From Prunella strophiata (taxonomy: Eukaryota; Chordata; Aves; Passeriformes; Prunellidae): 64,000 bases of DNA. Every line of letters starts with the position of its first letter. Positions within the stretch are counted from its first letter, which is position 1. Below, piece after piece: positions 25,118 through 37,611 of this stretch. The notes beneath the pieces were generated by a model, which was not told the DNA's origin, made no database searches, and was given only the letters and a program-made list of their open reading frames with translations. Made by a program: the position numbers and the translations under genes. Location: the NCBI GenBank assembly GCA_036583965.1, contig JAZBQD010000001.1:30538597-30602596 (forward strand). Reading direction: 5' to 3'.

Positions 25118-28039
25118 GTTATTTCATAACAACAAATTCAAAGGCTCCCCTACTGGGAGTGAAAAAATGAAAAAAAGGTGCACTGTACACATAACTGCCC
25201 TCCTGAAAATATCTTTCCTTCTTTTCAAAATGCAAATTTCAAAAACCTTGGTGTGCCAGATATTACACTGTCCTTTCAACAATTGCTTAGTCTACCCATA
25301 TTTTTAAAAAGTTTATGGTCTTGCTATGTCTATCAACTGTGCTTTGCTTCTGAAAGAGTCCTGCCTGAAGTTGAGTTGCATTTTGAAAGCTTATTTGATC
25401 CTGTATTTAAGGCTTCACACAGTGTGGGATTTTAAAAAGAATTTGATTTAGGTGTTAACCTCTGTTTCCACTAAGGGATATAAAAAAGGTCCTTGGGAGA
25501 TGACTGCAGATATAGACAGGGAGATGTCAGGCCCTGCCTCTTTCCAGAAATAACATTTATGGTTAAAAGCATCTTTTACTGAGTTTAAGTTCCAGCAGCA
25601 CAAAGGAGATAGTGAAGTAATTGAGACCCAGAAGAAGGAAGAACAAATACACCCCAGAACCATATTATCAGTAACCATCACACTGACTTATCCAGTTGAT
25701 GAGGAAGCAGACAGGTAGTGAGCCATGAAACTCAGAAAGAGAAGAAAAATATCTTCTGACAGCTGTAAAATTCTGCCTGAAAGTGAGTTGTTAATTTAAA
25801 ATTTCCCAATATCCTGCAAACTTCTGGTCTGAGATATGAATGACATGGAGAGACCCCAACATGCATGCAGGGAAATCTGGGCCACCAAAACTCCACCAGA
25901 GCACAGAGACCAAAATGCAGACTCTGCATAGCCGAGCTACACATGTAATTTCTTTAGCAGCTACGTGAATACTCAATTTATGGAAATATGAAGTAAAAGG
26001 TCACCCCCTTGGGCATCAAAGACTTTTTATCAAGGAAATGGAACAAGAACTAAGGGGAAACAAATGTTAATGTCATGCCCAAAACCACAAAACATTTTTA
26101 TTGCCAAAATTGCTTTGAAACTAACAGGGCCAGGCACATGATATCAACTCAATATATTTCAGAGGTTTGGATCACAAGGCACCTAATTCAAGCAACAAAA
26201 CATGAGGTGCACATGGCTAGGTGCTTTCCTCCTAGTGGCAATTAATGTGGACAACATGACATTGACAATATCAGCCATAGGAGAGATGGAACTGGGACAC
26301 TCTCCAGAAAACACAATAAAAAAATTGAATGACACTCAGTAGTGGTAGCCAAAAGGAAAAATGAGATCTCCATATTGTACATCCAGTCTTGAGGACAAAG
26401 AACCAATAATGAAATGATCTGAATGAAATTTAAAGGAACAGGAAACTGCTAAAATTAAATAAAGACAGACAGTGTCTCCCATGGATTTTTAGCACTTACT
26501 TTAGATATATAAAACAGTATTAGTGAATGAAATATTCAGTTTTGAATAGTTTATGAATGATGCAACAATGACTTCATCATATTTTTCTGGTAACACAACC
26601 TTTAGAAGGCAGATATGGAAGTTGAAAAGAACATGTCATGAAGAAATAAACTGGGAATACTGTTCAGGCAGAGAACAGATTATTTTATGTAAGTTATTAA
26701 AAACTTGCAAATTAATTTACAGCAGAAGAAATAAACAAATAATCTCATTTGGCTGAACATGCAGAGATAGTATGCAAAATACAAAGATGTATTCAAATTT
26801 TAGTTAGAAAATATTGGAAATTCTCTGAACTTCTCATTAAGATTTGAGAGGGGAATTAAATCAGCTTTCAACTCTAGAGAACTGATCAGGTACTCTCCAA
26901 TGTAGGATGTAAAATTTGGTGATAGTAAAATGCAGCATTTGACATGAGACTTTTCTGTAATATTGGCTACAAACACACTGTAAGTACCAAACAAATAATT
27001 TACTGTCAATGTAGAAAAGAAAACAAATTAAAATGGATGGTCTTTTGACCCTCCTTTTCAATATTAAAACATGGATAAGGCACACCTTATTTTTACAATA
27101 AATTTCTCAATGTTCCTTTTCTACAAAATTAATTTTTGTAAGTGTCACATGAATCTAGTGCTCCATACCAAGAAAAACAAAAGCAAACAAAACTCCTTTA
27201 GTACCAAAATTGTGGTTTACTGATACGAAAGTGTTTTGTGAATGAGTGCCTAGGATTTAAATTTGTTAAAAAGTGGGAGACACACTAAAGCAAAATTTGA
27301 ACAAAAAAGAAACAATAATTTGTTTTTTCACTATTTTAAATTATTTTTAGTATTATTTTAAAGAACTATAGAAATTTCCTAGGATGCTAAATTGTTTTGC
27401 ATTTCCAATTAATTGAAAAGGTACTGTTACTTTATTGACAAAATACTGGCTTGCAAAGGAGAGAAATGTGTCTATAAAATAGATTTCAGTCCATCTGAGA
27501 CTCATAGATCATCAAAGAGAATGAGAACATGAGGGAACCAAATTACAATTTCCATGTGGCTCTGTTCCAACATACCTTAACCTATATTTTGGTCTACCCC
27601 ACTCTCCTTATCCACCCCATCAAACACACACGCAGATATTAAAACCATCACTGTGAGAAACAAAGTTTCCAGTAAGAGGAGTTATTTGTTGGAAAGAGTT
27701 TTCAGCCAAAGGCTTACCTACAACTTGCCTGCCAGCTGCACATATCTCTGGAAATGCAGAATTCCAGAAGGAAAAGTGACTAACATGGTGTGGAAGGCAG
27801 GGGGAGCTAGGGGTGTCTGGCATGCTGCTGTTGCAGGCCCAACACTGGCACAAAGCTGGTGTCAAAGCTAGAACTTGATTCTAAATAATTTTTCTAGAAG
27901 TGAGAAAATTCGGTATATTAAGCAGTAATGACGGTAGTAGCTTTTCAAGAACATGTTGTAAATAAATCAAACAGAACATTTTATTAATTTTGGCAATACT
28001 AGAATGAGTAACAAATGCATTTTTGCAAGCCCTACTCTG

Positions 28040-28270
28040 TGAAAACACGGACCAATTGACTAATCAATAAGGTCAATAATGAATCTCCTAATTGACTTCA
28101 AAGACAGCAGATTCCTGTGCAAAACCATTTTAGAGGGAAAACCTAAGCTTCAAGCTATGATGATTACTTCAAACAGTTTCACCAGTTTGTATTTTTGGAA
28201 CCCTTCTGGCAATAACTTATCCCTTTAAACCATTTCCCAAGTCACAGCTTGTTAGAGAGAATGTTAAATG
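28040..28270. promoter_or_regulatory. Candidate conserved non-coding element
   Basis: The stretch is rich in homeodomain-like cores. Between 28051 and 28095 there are ATTGAC twice, TAATCAATAA once and GTCAATAAT once. There are no homopolymers, and the base composition is balanced. That texture is common in vertebrate enhancers, but conservation cannot be measured here, so the call is inference only. Confidence 0.2.
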
Positions 28271-29479
28271 AGGATATAATGTTTTGGGGAAAGGGTAGGA
28301 AACCCAAAAGCCATAAGAAACAAATAACAAACAGAAACATTGCTTTAGTGACCTACAGTCTATTAAAAATTTGTCCAGCAAATATTGTCAACCTTTTAGC
28401 ATTTTGACTCTAATGGTGCCTTTTGTCATGGCTTCAGGGGGCCATGTGCCTATTCCATTGGTTTGCCTTATACAAACTGGTAGGAAACCATAATAAAATT
28501 CAAATAAAGATAAAGTAGAAAAAAAAACTCATGATCTTAAAAGTGAATAACCAAACAGTACAAAATAAAATATTTGGAGTTAAACTGATAACACACCCTG
28601 TTGCCAAAATCTGGAGATGTAGATTGCCTCTGGATTAGTCCTCAGATTGCTGTAAAATACACCTACTTACCCTTTCACAGACTAACCACAAGAGATTGAA
28701 AGTAAAATTTAAAGAGTAGACTCCAAGGGAAGCATTTATCATACTGTTCCACATCCAAATAAAACAACTTCCCTATACAAATTTAAAGCTTGAATGAACA
28801 GGTGCCACTTAAAAGTATGCATAAGGTACATTCAAGCCCAAAATCTGGCACAGAGAAGAACTGCAGCATTTCAAAGGATTTGTGCTAGGAATCCAATTGT
28901 TTTTTCCTACCTATCCAGCCTCCAGTTGCAAAAATATAAGGGTACTTTCTTCTTTTCAATATCACAAATGAATAGAAAAAAATGTTCATTTTTGCTGAAG
29001 CGTCCAACAATATTTCCTTTGCCCACACAGTCAGGAGTTCTAAAGTGCAATCCAATTTTTAAATTACATGAGACTGTAAACTGAATGTACTAGCTTGACT
29101 TTTTATTTTGTAATTTATTGAGTTCCATCACTATTCAGATGGGTTTTTATAAGGATGAAAAAAGGAAAATCTGAGGGTTTTGGCTCTTCTAATTACCTTC
29201 TTAAATTACTGGCTTTGCAAAGACAGAGAAAACATAAGTGCTAAGGTTAACCACATAATTACATACCATTTCAATCTTTTTTTTTTCCCCCTCCAGTCTA
29301 AAACAATCCATTACTACAAAAAGTTGCAGCATTTTGGAGTCAGCTGTTAGATCTGAGCTCTGGAATTCATTCATCTGAATCTTCTTGAAGTGACATTGCT
29401 TGTCAAAAATCATCAGCCAATCAAATTCTTAAACTGAAGTGAGTTGTCCTCTTAAATTAAAATGACACTTTACCCTGAT

Positions 29480-29700
29480 TTTTCCATACAAAAGTTGCAT
29501 TGTGCTTCTCTGTCAGGATCAACTTCATTTTCAGAAATTTTATCACAATACAAGCATTTATCCCTTAATCTTCCACTGGGCAAGGGCGAGTGGGCATGTA
29601 ATTGAAATTCATGTCAATGAACTGACATAATTTGAAGGAGTAATAAGCTAGGTGAGAATATTACTATTGTAATCAAAGATGTCTTCATTTTAAACCAGAT
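29480..29700. promoter_or_regulatory. Candidate conserved non-coding element
   Basis: It includes tgtaattgaaattcatg (homeodomain-like TAATTG), an inverted repeat tgtca-atgaac-tgaca at 29612-29627, and a TCF/LEF-like aatcaaag near 29671-29678. It has no low-complexity DNA. The regulatory role is inferred from motif density only. Confidence 0.2.
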
Positions 29701-31122
29701 GGGAAACAAAGAGGAACTCATGCCAGTTTCTGAAACCTTAACATTCACTGTTCCTGCAGCTCCTCCTTTCTTCCCTTGCTGCCAGACATGCTCACATATT
29801 CAATCTCAGGGCAATAAATTCTGTCCTTTTTAAGAAAAAAGTGCTACATAATTCCCTCTTTGATAAAGATTTTACTGTGAGGAGAAAGACAGACCTGCAC
29901 ACTGGTGCCTTCCCAACAACATTTTTTTGGCTTATTTAGCCTGGGCCAAAGAAATCTTTTCTGAAATGTGAAATCCCAACCCTTGGTCCAGCCTGCCAGA
30001 ATACTGTGCCTTATGCCCAGTATCACTTCTGAAGACACTTTACAGAGAGCTTGAATCTTATTCTGGGCAAAGCTAGAAGTGCTTCATCGGAAGCAGCAGC
30101 TGATTCTTCAAAAGGAACAGTTTAATAATGTCTGTCCATTTAATTTGTATCTTCAACTCTTGGTGATGAACAGAATGTTATGAGTCTAGGACTCCTCTGA
30201 CCAATCACATTTCTAAGCAACAGTCTTAGATTACATGTTTCTGAATAAATGTAACAGCAGATAAAAGGCTGAAAAGGCACAGAAAGAATAATTTGTCAAA
30301 ACACAAACTAATGCACCTTTACATCATGGGACTACAGCTGAAGACAAATCCCACTGCAAATATTGGAGGCTTGGCTGAGCAATGTGGATATGGGCTCCTC
30401 TGGCATTCCCTTTGCTCCACTGAGAGGCACACAAGCCTATAGGAAAGTGGTGCTTAAAAAAATGTGTGGAAAGCTGAAAATAAAGACAGTATTGAAGATA
30501 AGATAAAAATATTTTGCTTAAAGTACAGGTAGAAATCTGTTATAGAATCCTGAAATACTCTCAGCTGTAAAGCTGTAAAGATAATGCCAAACATTAAAGC
30601 CAAGTAGTAAGATGAAGCATCAGTAAATAAGTGTCAAAGAAACTGGATTATAAAATTAAACAAGAACATATATTTTAATGTCTGCAAAATGTTTCTTTCA
30701 GGAAACATTAGGCACTAATAAAGAATGCCTTCAGGCTTCTGTTTCACTGGATATATCAGAGGGGTTTTTTTTTACTAACAATTTGGGGAGTTTATGCCTC
30801 TGGGTGCTGCTGCTATGATTTCAGAACAGAATTATCTGATGCTATGTGATTTCTTGAATCATTAGTTTTCCATTTCTTCTAACTTACTTTTCGTTTTTCT
30901 TTTATTTATACACACACATACTGATACAAGCTGCCACAATGGAATAATGAAGAGACCCCTGGAAATATATTACTTGATATGTCCTTAAAAAATATTAGCA
31001 TACACCTGATATCATCATCTAACATGATACTCCTAATTACTATTTGCATGCCCAATCCACTGCTAATATATATTGCAGGAGGGGTTGCTGCATCTTTGCT
31101 CTGATACACGACCTCCACAAGA

Positions 31123-31322
31123 GGTGCCCAGAGGGTGTTTGGGCACTGGAACAGCTCCCCAGGGCAGAGATCACAGCACCAGCCTGACAGAGTCCAAGCA
31201 GTGTCTGGACAATGCTCTGAGCTTCCTGGTGTGACTCTTGGGGTGTTCTGTGCAGGGCCAGGAGTGGGACTCTGTTATCCTGGTGGGTCCCTTCCTAGTC
31301 AGGATATTCTGCAATTCTAAGA
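31123..31322 (+). mobile_element. CR1 LINE, 3' fragment
   Basis: The segment matches the final 200 bp or so of an avian CR1 subfamily in forward orientation. Its blocks in order are cccagagggtgtttgggcac, tggaacagctccccaggg, cacagcaccagcctgacaga, tggacaatgctctgagc, gtgtgactcttggggtg, gcagggccaggagtgg and tggtgggtcccttcc. It ends in aggatattctgcaattcta, the degenerate terminal octamers. Divergence looks low to moderate. The ORFs reported on both strands here (31135-31320 and 31171-31416) are artefacts of this GC-richer repeat. Its tail is the complement of the 6150-6203 fragment, so the two appear to be the same or sister subfamily. Confidence 0.92.
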
Positions 31323-33699
31323 TCCAACTAAAAGAACAATCTCTTACCAAACCAGAATTGATAGACAAGAGGTAGCCAATGAGATTTGACACACATAAAC
31401 AGTATTGAAGTGGCAATAACTCCTCTGAGTAAAAAAAATTGGTCCATGGATACTAAAGGTGAAAGGAAGTTCTGATTTATTGAAAGTTACACAGTCTACC
31501 TATAGAAATGCATTATCATTTCTTCCATATTTGTTCCAAAAAAAAGGAATACATTTTTTTTTTCTAAATAATCAGTCTCATGCTGGTTCAGATCTAGCAA
31601 CAGATTTTACAAACAGTCTTACTTTACTCCCTAAGACCACAGAATTTATAAGAAGGCCAAAGCAGTCTGGAGAGTTATGAAGTAATTTTGATTAGGAACA
31701 GATTTAATTTCTATATAGAATATGTTCTAATGTTGTGTGCAATTCTGAAGTCTCACAGGCAACTTGAGACTCAATTCACATGAAAAATTTCCTTTGAAAT
31801 AAAAAAAAAAATAGTGGGGCTAGGGGGAAGAAATAATTTTGAATACTGCAGACCTGCATCCAGACAAATACTGTCAAAAGGAGATGTTGAAACAAAAAAA
31901 ATTTATAGATTTGAAACTCAGTATTCTAATAAGAGGTGAACTACTTTTAAAAGACAAGGGGACCAATATGACCAGTACAAACATAAAGCTGAATGCAGTT
32001 AAAACTTGCATGGCAAAAGCTTCCAACTGAGAAAGAATCAAGAAATCCAAGAGTGACCAGGAAAAATCCTACAGACTTCAGCTACTTCACAAATAAAGCA
32101 TGAGACATGAAGCTGGAAGGGCTTTTACTCAGGGGTTTTAGGCCTAAAATAGATAATTGTCTTTACCTATCATCAAATGGAAACCAAGCAAGACTGGATA
32201 TGCTGAGGAAAGAGTGACAACTGCAGAATGCATCAATCTGCTGTTGATTTGTTTTCCAAGCAGAGGTGGTAGCAGGAAAAAGACAAGTTTGATACTTGCT
32301 TTCCATATTTCCAAGTGACCATTTATACTAACAGATCCATTAACCTAACCATTTTACCATAACCCTTTCATTTAATTTTTAATAAAAATGATACAGGCTT
32401 TAATTGAACTACATAGTCTCAATTCTGAAGACAAATAAAATTTTAAAAAATTCAATATCACCCATAAAGACATTACAAATTTGTCTGCTGCCAGATTATT
32501 TTGTCTGATGCCACTTATCAAGATTTTATAAATCCAATTGTTGGACAGAAAAAAAAGAAGGAATACCTTAAGGCCACATGCATCTCAGTTTAGACATCAT
32601 TTGGGACTTCATTCTTTCCTTAATTTCTAGTCTAGACCATTGTATACAAAGAGCCACCCAAGCCAACTGACCCATTTTCACTGTGAAGTGTGTCTGGAAT
32701 ATATTGCAAGACTGATAAATTGTATACATCAGAGTATTGAGCACACCAGAATAAGAATAGAAAATTAGGGAACAATGAAGCAGGTGAAATTAAGGGCAGA
32801 AGGAGAAGCAGGGAGAAAGAGTCAGATTTGGTCTTTCACTTGTCACCATTGCCTGTTCCAACAGTAGTGTGGCTGTGGAGGCAAGTGTGATGTTCTAGGC
32901 CAAACATCATTTGTAGCAGGAAGCAATAAATTTAACTACAGTAACTAATGGAGAAAAAAAGAGATGGAACAAGCTTTTGGGCAGATATGCCCTTCAAGGA
33001 ACTTGCTGTTCCTCCAGTCCCTGTGCATTTTATTAATTTTTTTCAGAGGGTCAAACAGATATGTTGTGTGGCTGACAACAGATCTAAAGAAGGGCATATG
33101 TGTCCAAAGAGCAGCATTTGCTGTAATAAAAGGCATTGTTGTTACAGCACTTCTTGTTGTAAACCTTGCTTTGGTTCCTTTTCACACCCTGCATAAACTC
33201 TGAAAATTCTCTTAAGTAATTCAGATGCAAGGACAGAAATAGCTGCTTCTCCTCTTGTCTCTGCACTGTTCACTCATGCAATGACCAGAACCCAAAGTAC
33301 CAAAATGATCCAGGCAAAGATACTGCCAGGATACTTCCACTTTGACAAGCACCAGGGAGTATTAGGCATTTCATGGGAAATAGCCTTCTCTTCAGATTTC
33401 CAGACTGATTTACAACTCAGGGTCAAGTAAGCATTCTCATCTTCCTTGGCAGTAAGAACCAAAACAGACAAACAGCTAAAGATTCTTCAAACTTTAGTAA
33501 GAAAAGAGAGAGCACAGACTTCCATTTGTTTCCTCAGTGCCTTACACTGGCTAGTCTATATCAGAATCGTTAATGACTTGAGATCTGAATATAGTTTGAA
33601 TGAAAACATTTCAAAGCTCACAAGGCTCTGTTCCCAGTAAGTCTGGTCTCTGTATAATGAAATGCATTCCTTCTGGCCTAATGTTACAGACTTGGCAAA

Positions 33700-33930
33700 A
33701 GAAATGCCTTTGGTATGAGCAAAAATTCCAAACTTGAGTCTTGCAATTGCCCCTTCTAAAGGGTCATTTATTGTGCATGTTGTTTATCAGCATGTGTCTG
33801 AAATGAATGCTGCTCCAATGCAAAGCAACAGGAGGTCACATTATAATTGGAATGCAATCAGTAGAATTGCTTATGACTTGGTTTCCTTTCTAAAATGGCA
33901 ACCCATGCCACATCGACTATTATATTAATG
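33700..33930. promoter_or_regulatory. Candidate conserved non-coding element
   Basis: The segment is balanced in composition and motif-dense. It has ttgcaattgcc, a forkhead-like TGTTTATC at 33781-33788, atgcaaag (octamer-like) near 33819, and ttataattggaatgcaatc near 33841. The 64-codon ORF across it (33734-33928) has no recognisable domain. The regulatory role is inference. Confidence 0.22.
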
Positions 33931-34029
33931 TTTTTTGCATTACTAAAAAGGAGAAGAAAAAAAAAAGCCTTTACAGTGAGCAGCTGATACAGTTTTCTAT
34001 AACTGAAAGATCACATGAGCTAAACAAGA

Positions 34030-34170
34030 CCCAAACAGCTCACCTTTAAAATACCAAACCATCTGGTTGGCTGTCCCATGATAAATCTTAATGATAAATG
34101 TCTTCGTTTTGATGCTACAAAGGAAACGCAGATCTGCTCACTTTTGGCACAGCTGCAAACACACTGGCAG
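34030..34170. promoter_or_regulatory. Candidate conserved non-coding element
   Basis: It contains an E-box-like CACCTT context, a CATCTG E-box near 34070, and a 13-bp-spaced pair of atgataaat at 34078-34086 and 34091-34099, followed by a CpG-bearing gaaacgcag. No repeat family was recognised. A regulatory role is possible only by analogy with enhancer texture. Confidence 0.2.
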
Positions 34171-34530
34171 CAGCACAATAGAACTCAGATGTCAAAAATG
34201 TAGAAAAAGACATTAAAAAATACGTTTTTATTGCATTTTACCAGATATACAGCTTTAGATCAGTTTGTGGATGGGCAATTTGAAGTCCTGAGTTTTCCAA
34301 AGAAGCCTTTGGAGCATGGGTTTTTTTGTTGTTTTAGTTGGAATTTGATTTTTAGGATTTTTTTTAAGTTTCTTTTTTTTCCGTCTTCATCCAGGCAAAG
34401 CAGAAAGCTTGAAATATGCATTACAGAAAATGCAATATGTTTTGATAACTCAATTCATATTTTGTGTTTCATGGTTATTAAGGATAAATTAAAATAGACT
34501 GGAAAATCTGAAGGGTTATGGCAAAGATGA

Positions 34531-34865
34531 CAATCACAGACTCACAGAATGGGTCATGTTTGAAGGAACTACAGGGGGGTCATCTCCCCCAACCTCCCTG
34601 CTCAAGCAGAGCCACCCCAGAGTACATGGCAAAGGATTGTTTCCAGACAGTTCTCAAATATCTCCAGTGAGGAGACTCCACAGCCTCTCTGTGCAATCTG
34701 TCCCAGTGCTTGGTCACCTCATGTTCAGGTGGAATTTCCTGTGTATCAATTTCTCCCCATTGCTTCTTGTCCTATTGTCCACCACCACAGAGCAGAGCCT
34801 GGATCCACACTTTCAACACCCTCCCTTTAGATACTTCAAGACACTGATGAGGAATAAAAAGAGCT
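34531..34865 (-). mobile_element. CR1 LINE, 3' fragment of about 335 bp
   Basis: The segment is the reverse complement of the 3' part of an avian CR1. It opens with aatcacagactcacagaatg (terminal octamers reversed). It continues with gaaggaactacagggggg-tcatctcccccaacc, aatatctccagtgaggagac, tccacagcctctctgtgcaa, ctgtcccagtgcttggtcac and gtggaatttcctgtg. It goes on with ccccattgcttcttgtccta and cctttagatacttcaagac. It breaks off near 34860, consistent with 5' truncation. The plus-strand ORF of 107 codons here (34556-34879) is the antisense of the repeat and is not a gene. This subfamily differs from the 31123-31322 copy. Confidence 0.92.
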
Positions 34866-37080
34866 CTAATTCTATGTAGAAAAAAAAAAAATCCATACAA
34901 ACTTTATCATAACTGAGCATAAAACTTCCATCCTTACCCAAAGGTACAAATAAACTATGGTATAGAATTTGCATTAATTTTTTCATGCCAATATTTATAA
35001 TATAGAAGGGGGCAAATACTAAACCTTCTTTTCATACCAGTTGATGACATCTAAAAATTTCAAAACCTCAAAGAACCAGAGGGAACTTTCAATTAAAATT
35101 TTTAAAAACATAAAAATTAAAAAGAATTTGCTGAAGGTTTTCGTAAATTGCAGCAAAGGTGAGAAAAACTTGTATTTTTCAACATTTTCAACAACCTTTT
35201 ATTGCATTTCTATGGATTGGCAAAGATATTTCTGTTTCTTTTCACTGTTTAGCCAGAGATAGTAACTGTAGGTAATTTCTCAAATCTCTGTAATGTCTCA
35301 GGCATTTAAGTGGTCAGCTCTGAATTTTCTCTTCTTACTTATTGACCCTTGATGGCAGAAGTCCATTTCAATGTAAAGTTTCTGTAACCAAATTTGAAGG
35401 CTTTTCTCCAGGCAATAACATTGCAGCTTTTCCCAGTACTCAGCTTCTGCCTTGATATCACTCAATTTCCTTCCATTTCCTCATTTTACATACTATAGAC
35501 AACTAGCCCAGTGATAATTCTGTCTCCTTTCATTAGACAGTTACAGATTCTTTTTTGGCCAGTGATACACATTATTTTCACCTTTCTTCAAGAGTTCTGT
35601 CTGGTAAGCCCTGTTTTATTTTCTTTTTCACTTACTCCCCATCTGTTTCTGGATATCAGTTTTATTTTACTCATTCCATTCTACTGTTCAGCTATTCATC
35701 AGTACTGAGAGATGGGGATGATTCTTCTGTGCTCCTGCTTATATATACAGTACTAAATTATTCACAGATGCACTGCCTCCCATCCAACCCATGCTCTTCT
35801 TGTTACTTAGCAGAGACAAAACAAGTGTCTTTTACTTAACTCTTTTATTTCTTCAAAGACAATTTTCCTAGACATCTGACCATTTTCATATCACAGATTG
35901 AACTAACAGGCTGCAGCTACTTCTCAAACAAGTTACTCCAGTTATTACAACATTTGGATCTCCATTTACAGATGGTAAAGCAAGCATTACATATGTCCAG
36001 TCCCCAACTCATATGCTTTTATTTTCCTGTCCTATCATACTGTAAACTTCTCATTTTCCTGTTTACTCTCACATATATTGGTGGGTGTCATGACATAAAC
36101 ATGCATTTCTAGGGTGGTCTTTGTGCATCTGTTTACACCATTCACTTTCTCCTAAAATTTTAGCTTGCATTGCTTTCAATATTATTTTTAGCCTGTCTGT
36201 TGCTCCTATGGCCTCACAAATAATGTTCCCCATAATCAAAAAACATCATAAGGAGCTAAAGTAAGGATTTTTAGCATCACAAAAGTTTTGCATTCAGAAT
36301 TAGGATGCCAAGTGATAAAAGACAATTAGCATGAGGTTTGGCAGAGGCAAATAGAGAAGAGGAGCTACAGGACTGGACTAAGCAAATGCCATCAAGACAA
36401 AAGGTTTTGGGGAAAACCTAAAAGGTCCATAACTAAAAAGTGTTGTTTGCACTACTTTGGCATTCTGAAATATTGAAGTAAGCATTTGAACAAGAGTGTA
36501 GCAGATTTAGAGAGCACCTGGGACTTCTCAAGATGATCCACTCATGTTCCCATCATCTATTTCAACTTTTCCTTTGAATCCAAGTTAAGAATTCAATAGC
36601 CAATTCACACTCTGTTCTTTTTCATCTTAATGATATCCAAGCATTCTAGCAGGAAGCACATAATATCACAATTTGACTGAAGTTATCTTACTACTAGCTT
36701 TGTGTGTACTGTTGTTCTGGGAATTGCATCCAACAGAAGGTAGCAGAGGATTGAATCACATCTCTTTCATTCCTCGATTTGAATTTCATGGTGTGTGCCA
36801 TGTGTGTAAATACCTAACATCTCTCAGTAAACTACAATGGGATAACTCCTTAGGGAGGTTAAGTCATTGCCCTGTTTCAGTGATTACAGCATGCCTGTGA
36901 AAGCTGTAATCCAAATGGCAAGACACGGTTTGCCTCAGCAATTACTGGAATATAGACAGGAGATCAATGTTTGTATTGATGCTCTTTTATAAAATTTACA
37001 TTTTTATCTTATTGTGAAGAGTTGTGCTATTTCATTTGCTTCAGAACCCAGTCTAACTTTTAGTATCCACACTACATACT
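34866..37080. other. Non-coding AT-rich stretch, nothing recognised
   Basis: No gene, repeat family or RNA was recognised. The overlapping ORFs at 35511-35839 are Phe/Ser/Leu/Ile-rich and arise from pyrimidine-rich DNA. Confidence 0.6.
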
Positions 37081-37611
37081 TGCTGTTTAACCCCAGCCAG
37101 CAACTACCACACAGCCACTCCCTTGCTCCCCTTTATGCAATGGGGAACAGAATTGGGGAAAAAAAAAAAAAAAGGTAAAACCCATGGGTTGTGATGATGA
37201 CAGTTTAGTAATTGAAATAAAGTCAGATATAATAATAATAATAGTAATGAAAAGAAATGAGAAGAGAGGAATAAAACCTCTGGACTGATGCCCAGCCAGT
37301 CCCCCAGCAGTGGGGCCTCTCCTGGCCAATTTCTTCCCTGTTTCTATACTGAGCAGGACATTCCATGGTATGGAATATGGAATATCCCTTTGGCCAGGTC
37401 AGCTGTCCTGGCTGTGCTCTCTACCAGCTCCTTCTGCACCTCCTCACTGGCAGGAGGAAACTGAACAAGTCCTTGACTCAGAGTAAGCACCACTGAGCAG
37501 CAACTAAAACATCTGTGTGTTATCAACATTATTCTCATACTAGAACCAAAACACAGCACTGAACCAGCTTCTAGAAATAAAATTAACTCTATTCCAGCCA
37601 AAACAAGAACA
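37081..37611 (-). mobile_element. ERVL-type endogenous retrovirus solo LTR
   Basis: Read on the minus strand, the segment begins TGTTCTTGTTTTGGCTGG and continues with atagagttaattttattt. It then has the blocks gataacacacagatgtttta, agtcaaggacttgttcag, gccaggacagctgacc and ccaaagggatattccatatt. It ends gttgctggctggggttaaac followed by agca. The order matches a widespread avian ERVL-type LTR that I know from bird genomes. The ends are TG...CA, as expected for an LTR. No internal retroviral genes flank it, so it is a solo LTR left by recombination between the two LTRs of a provirus. The canonical TATA-like stretch near the middle is altered. An A15 run (37159-37173) and an ATA repeat (37228-37243) have expanded inside it. 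I see no clear target-site duplication. The minus-strand ORFs here (37087-37329, 37344-37601) are LTR artefacts. Confidence 0.82.

Larger units (their letters stand above)
25118..31122. other. Non-coding single-copy stretch
   Basis: No gene or transposon was recognised with confidence. Two sub-segments (about 28040-28270 and 29480-29700) have a motif-dense texture and are listed separately. The ORFs at 25178-25435, 27620-27871 and 28794-29084 lack splice context or known domains and are probably chance. Confidence 0.55.
31323..34530. other. Non-coding single-copy stretch
   Basis: No gene was recognised. It holds an A12 run near 31800, an AT-rich segment around 32370-32450, and two regulatory-looking sub-segments listed separately (33700-33930 and 34030-34170). 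The overlapping ORFs at 32945-33203 on both strands carry no recognisable domain. Confidence 0.55.

Noticed and set aside
34556..34879. 107-codon plus-strand ORF
   Set aside because: It is the antisense of a CR1 3' fragment.
37087..37601. Minus-strand ORFs of 80 and 85 codons
   Set aside because: They lie wholly inside the ERVL-type LTR, which does not encode protein.
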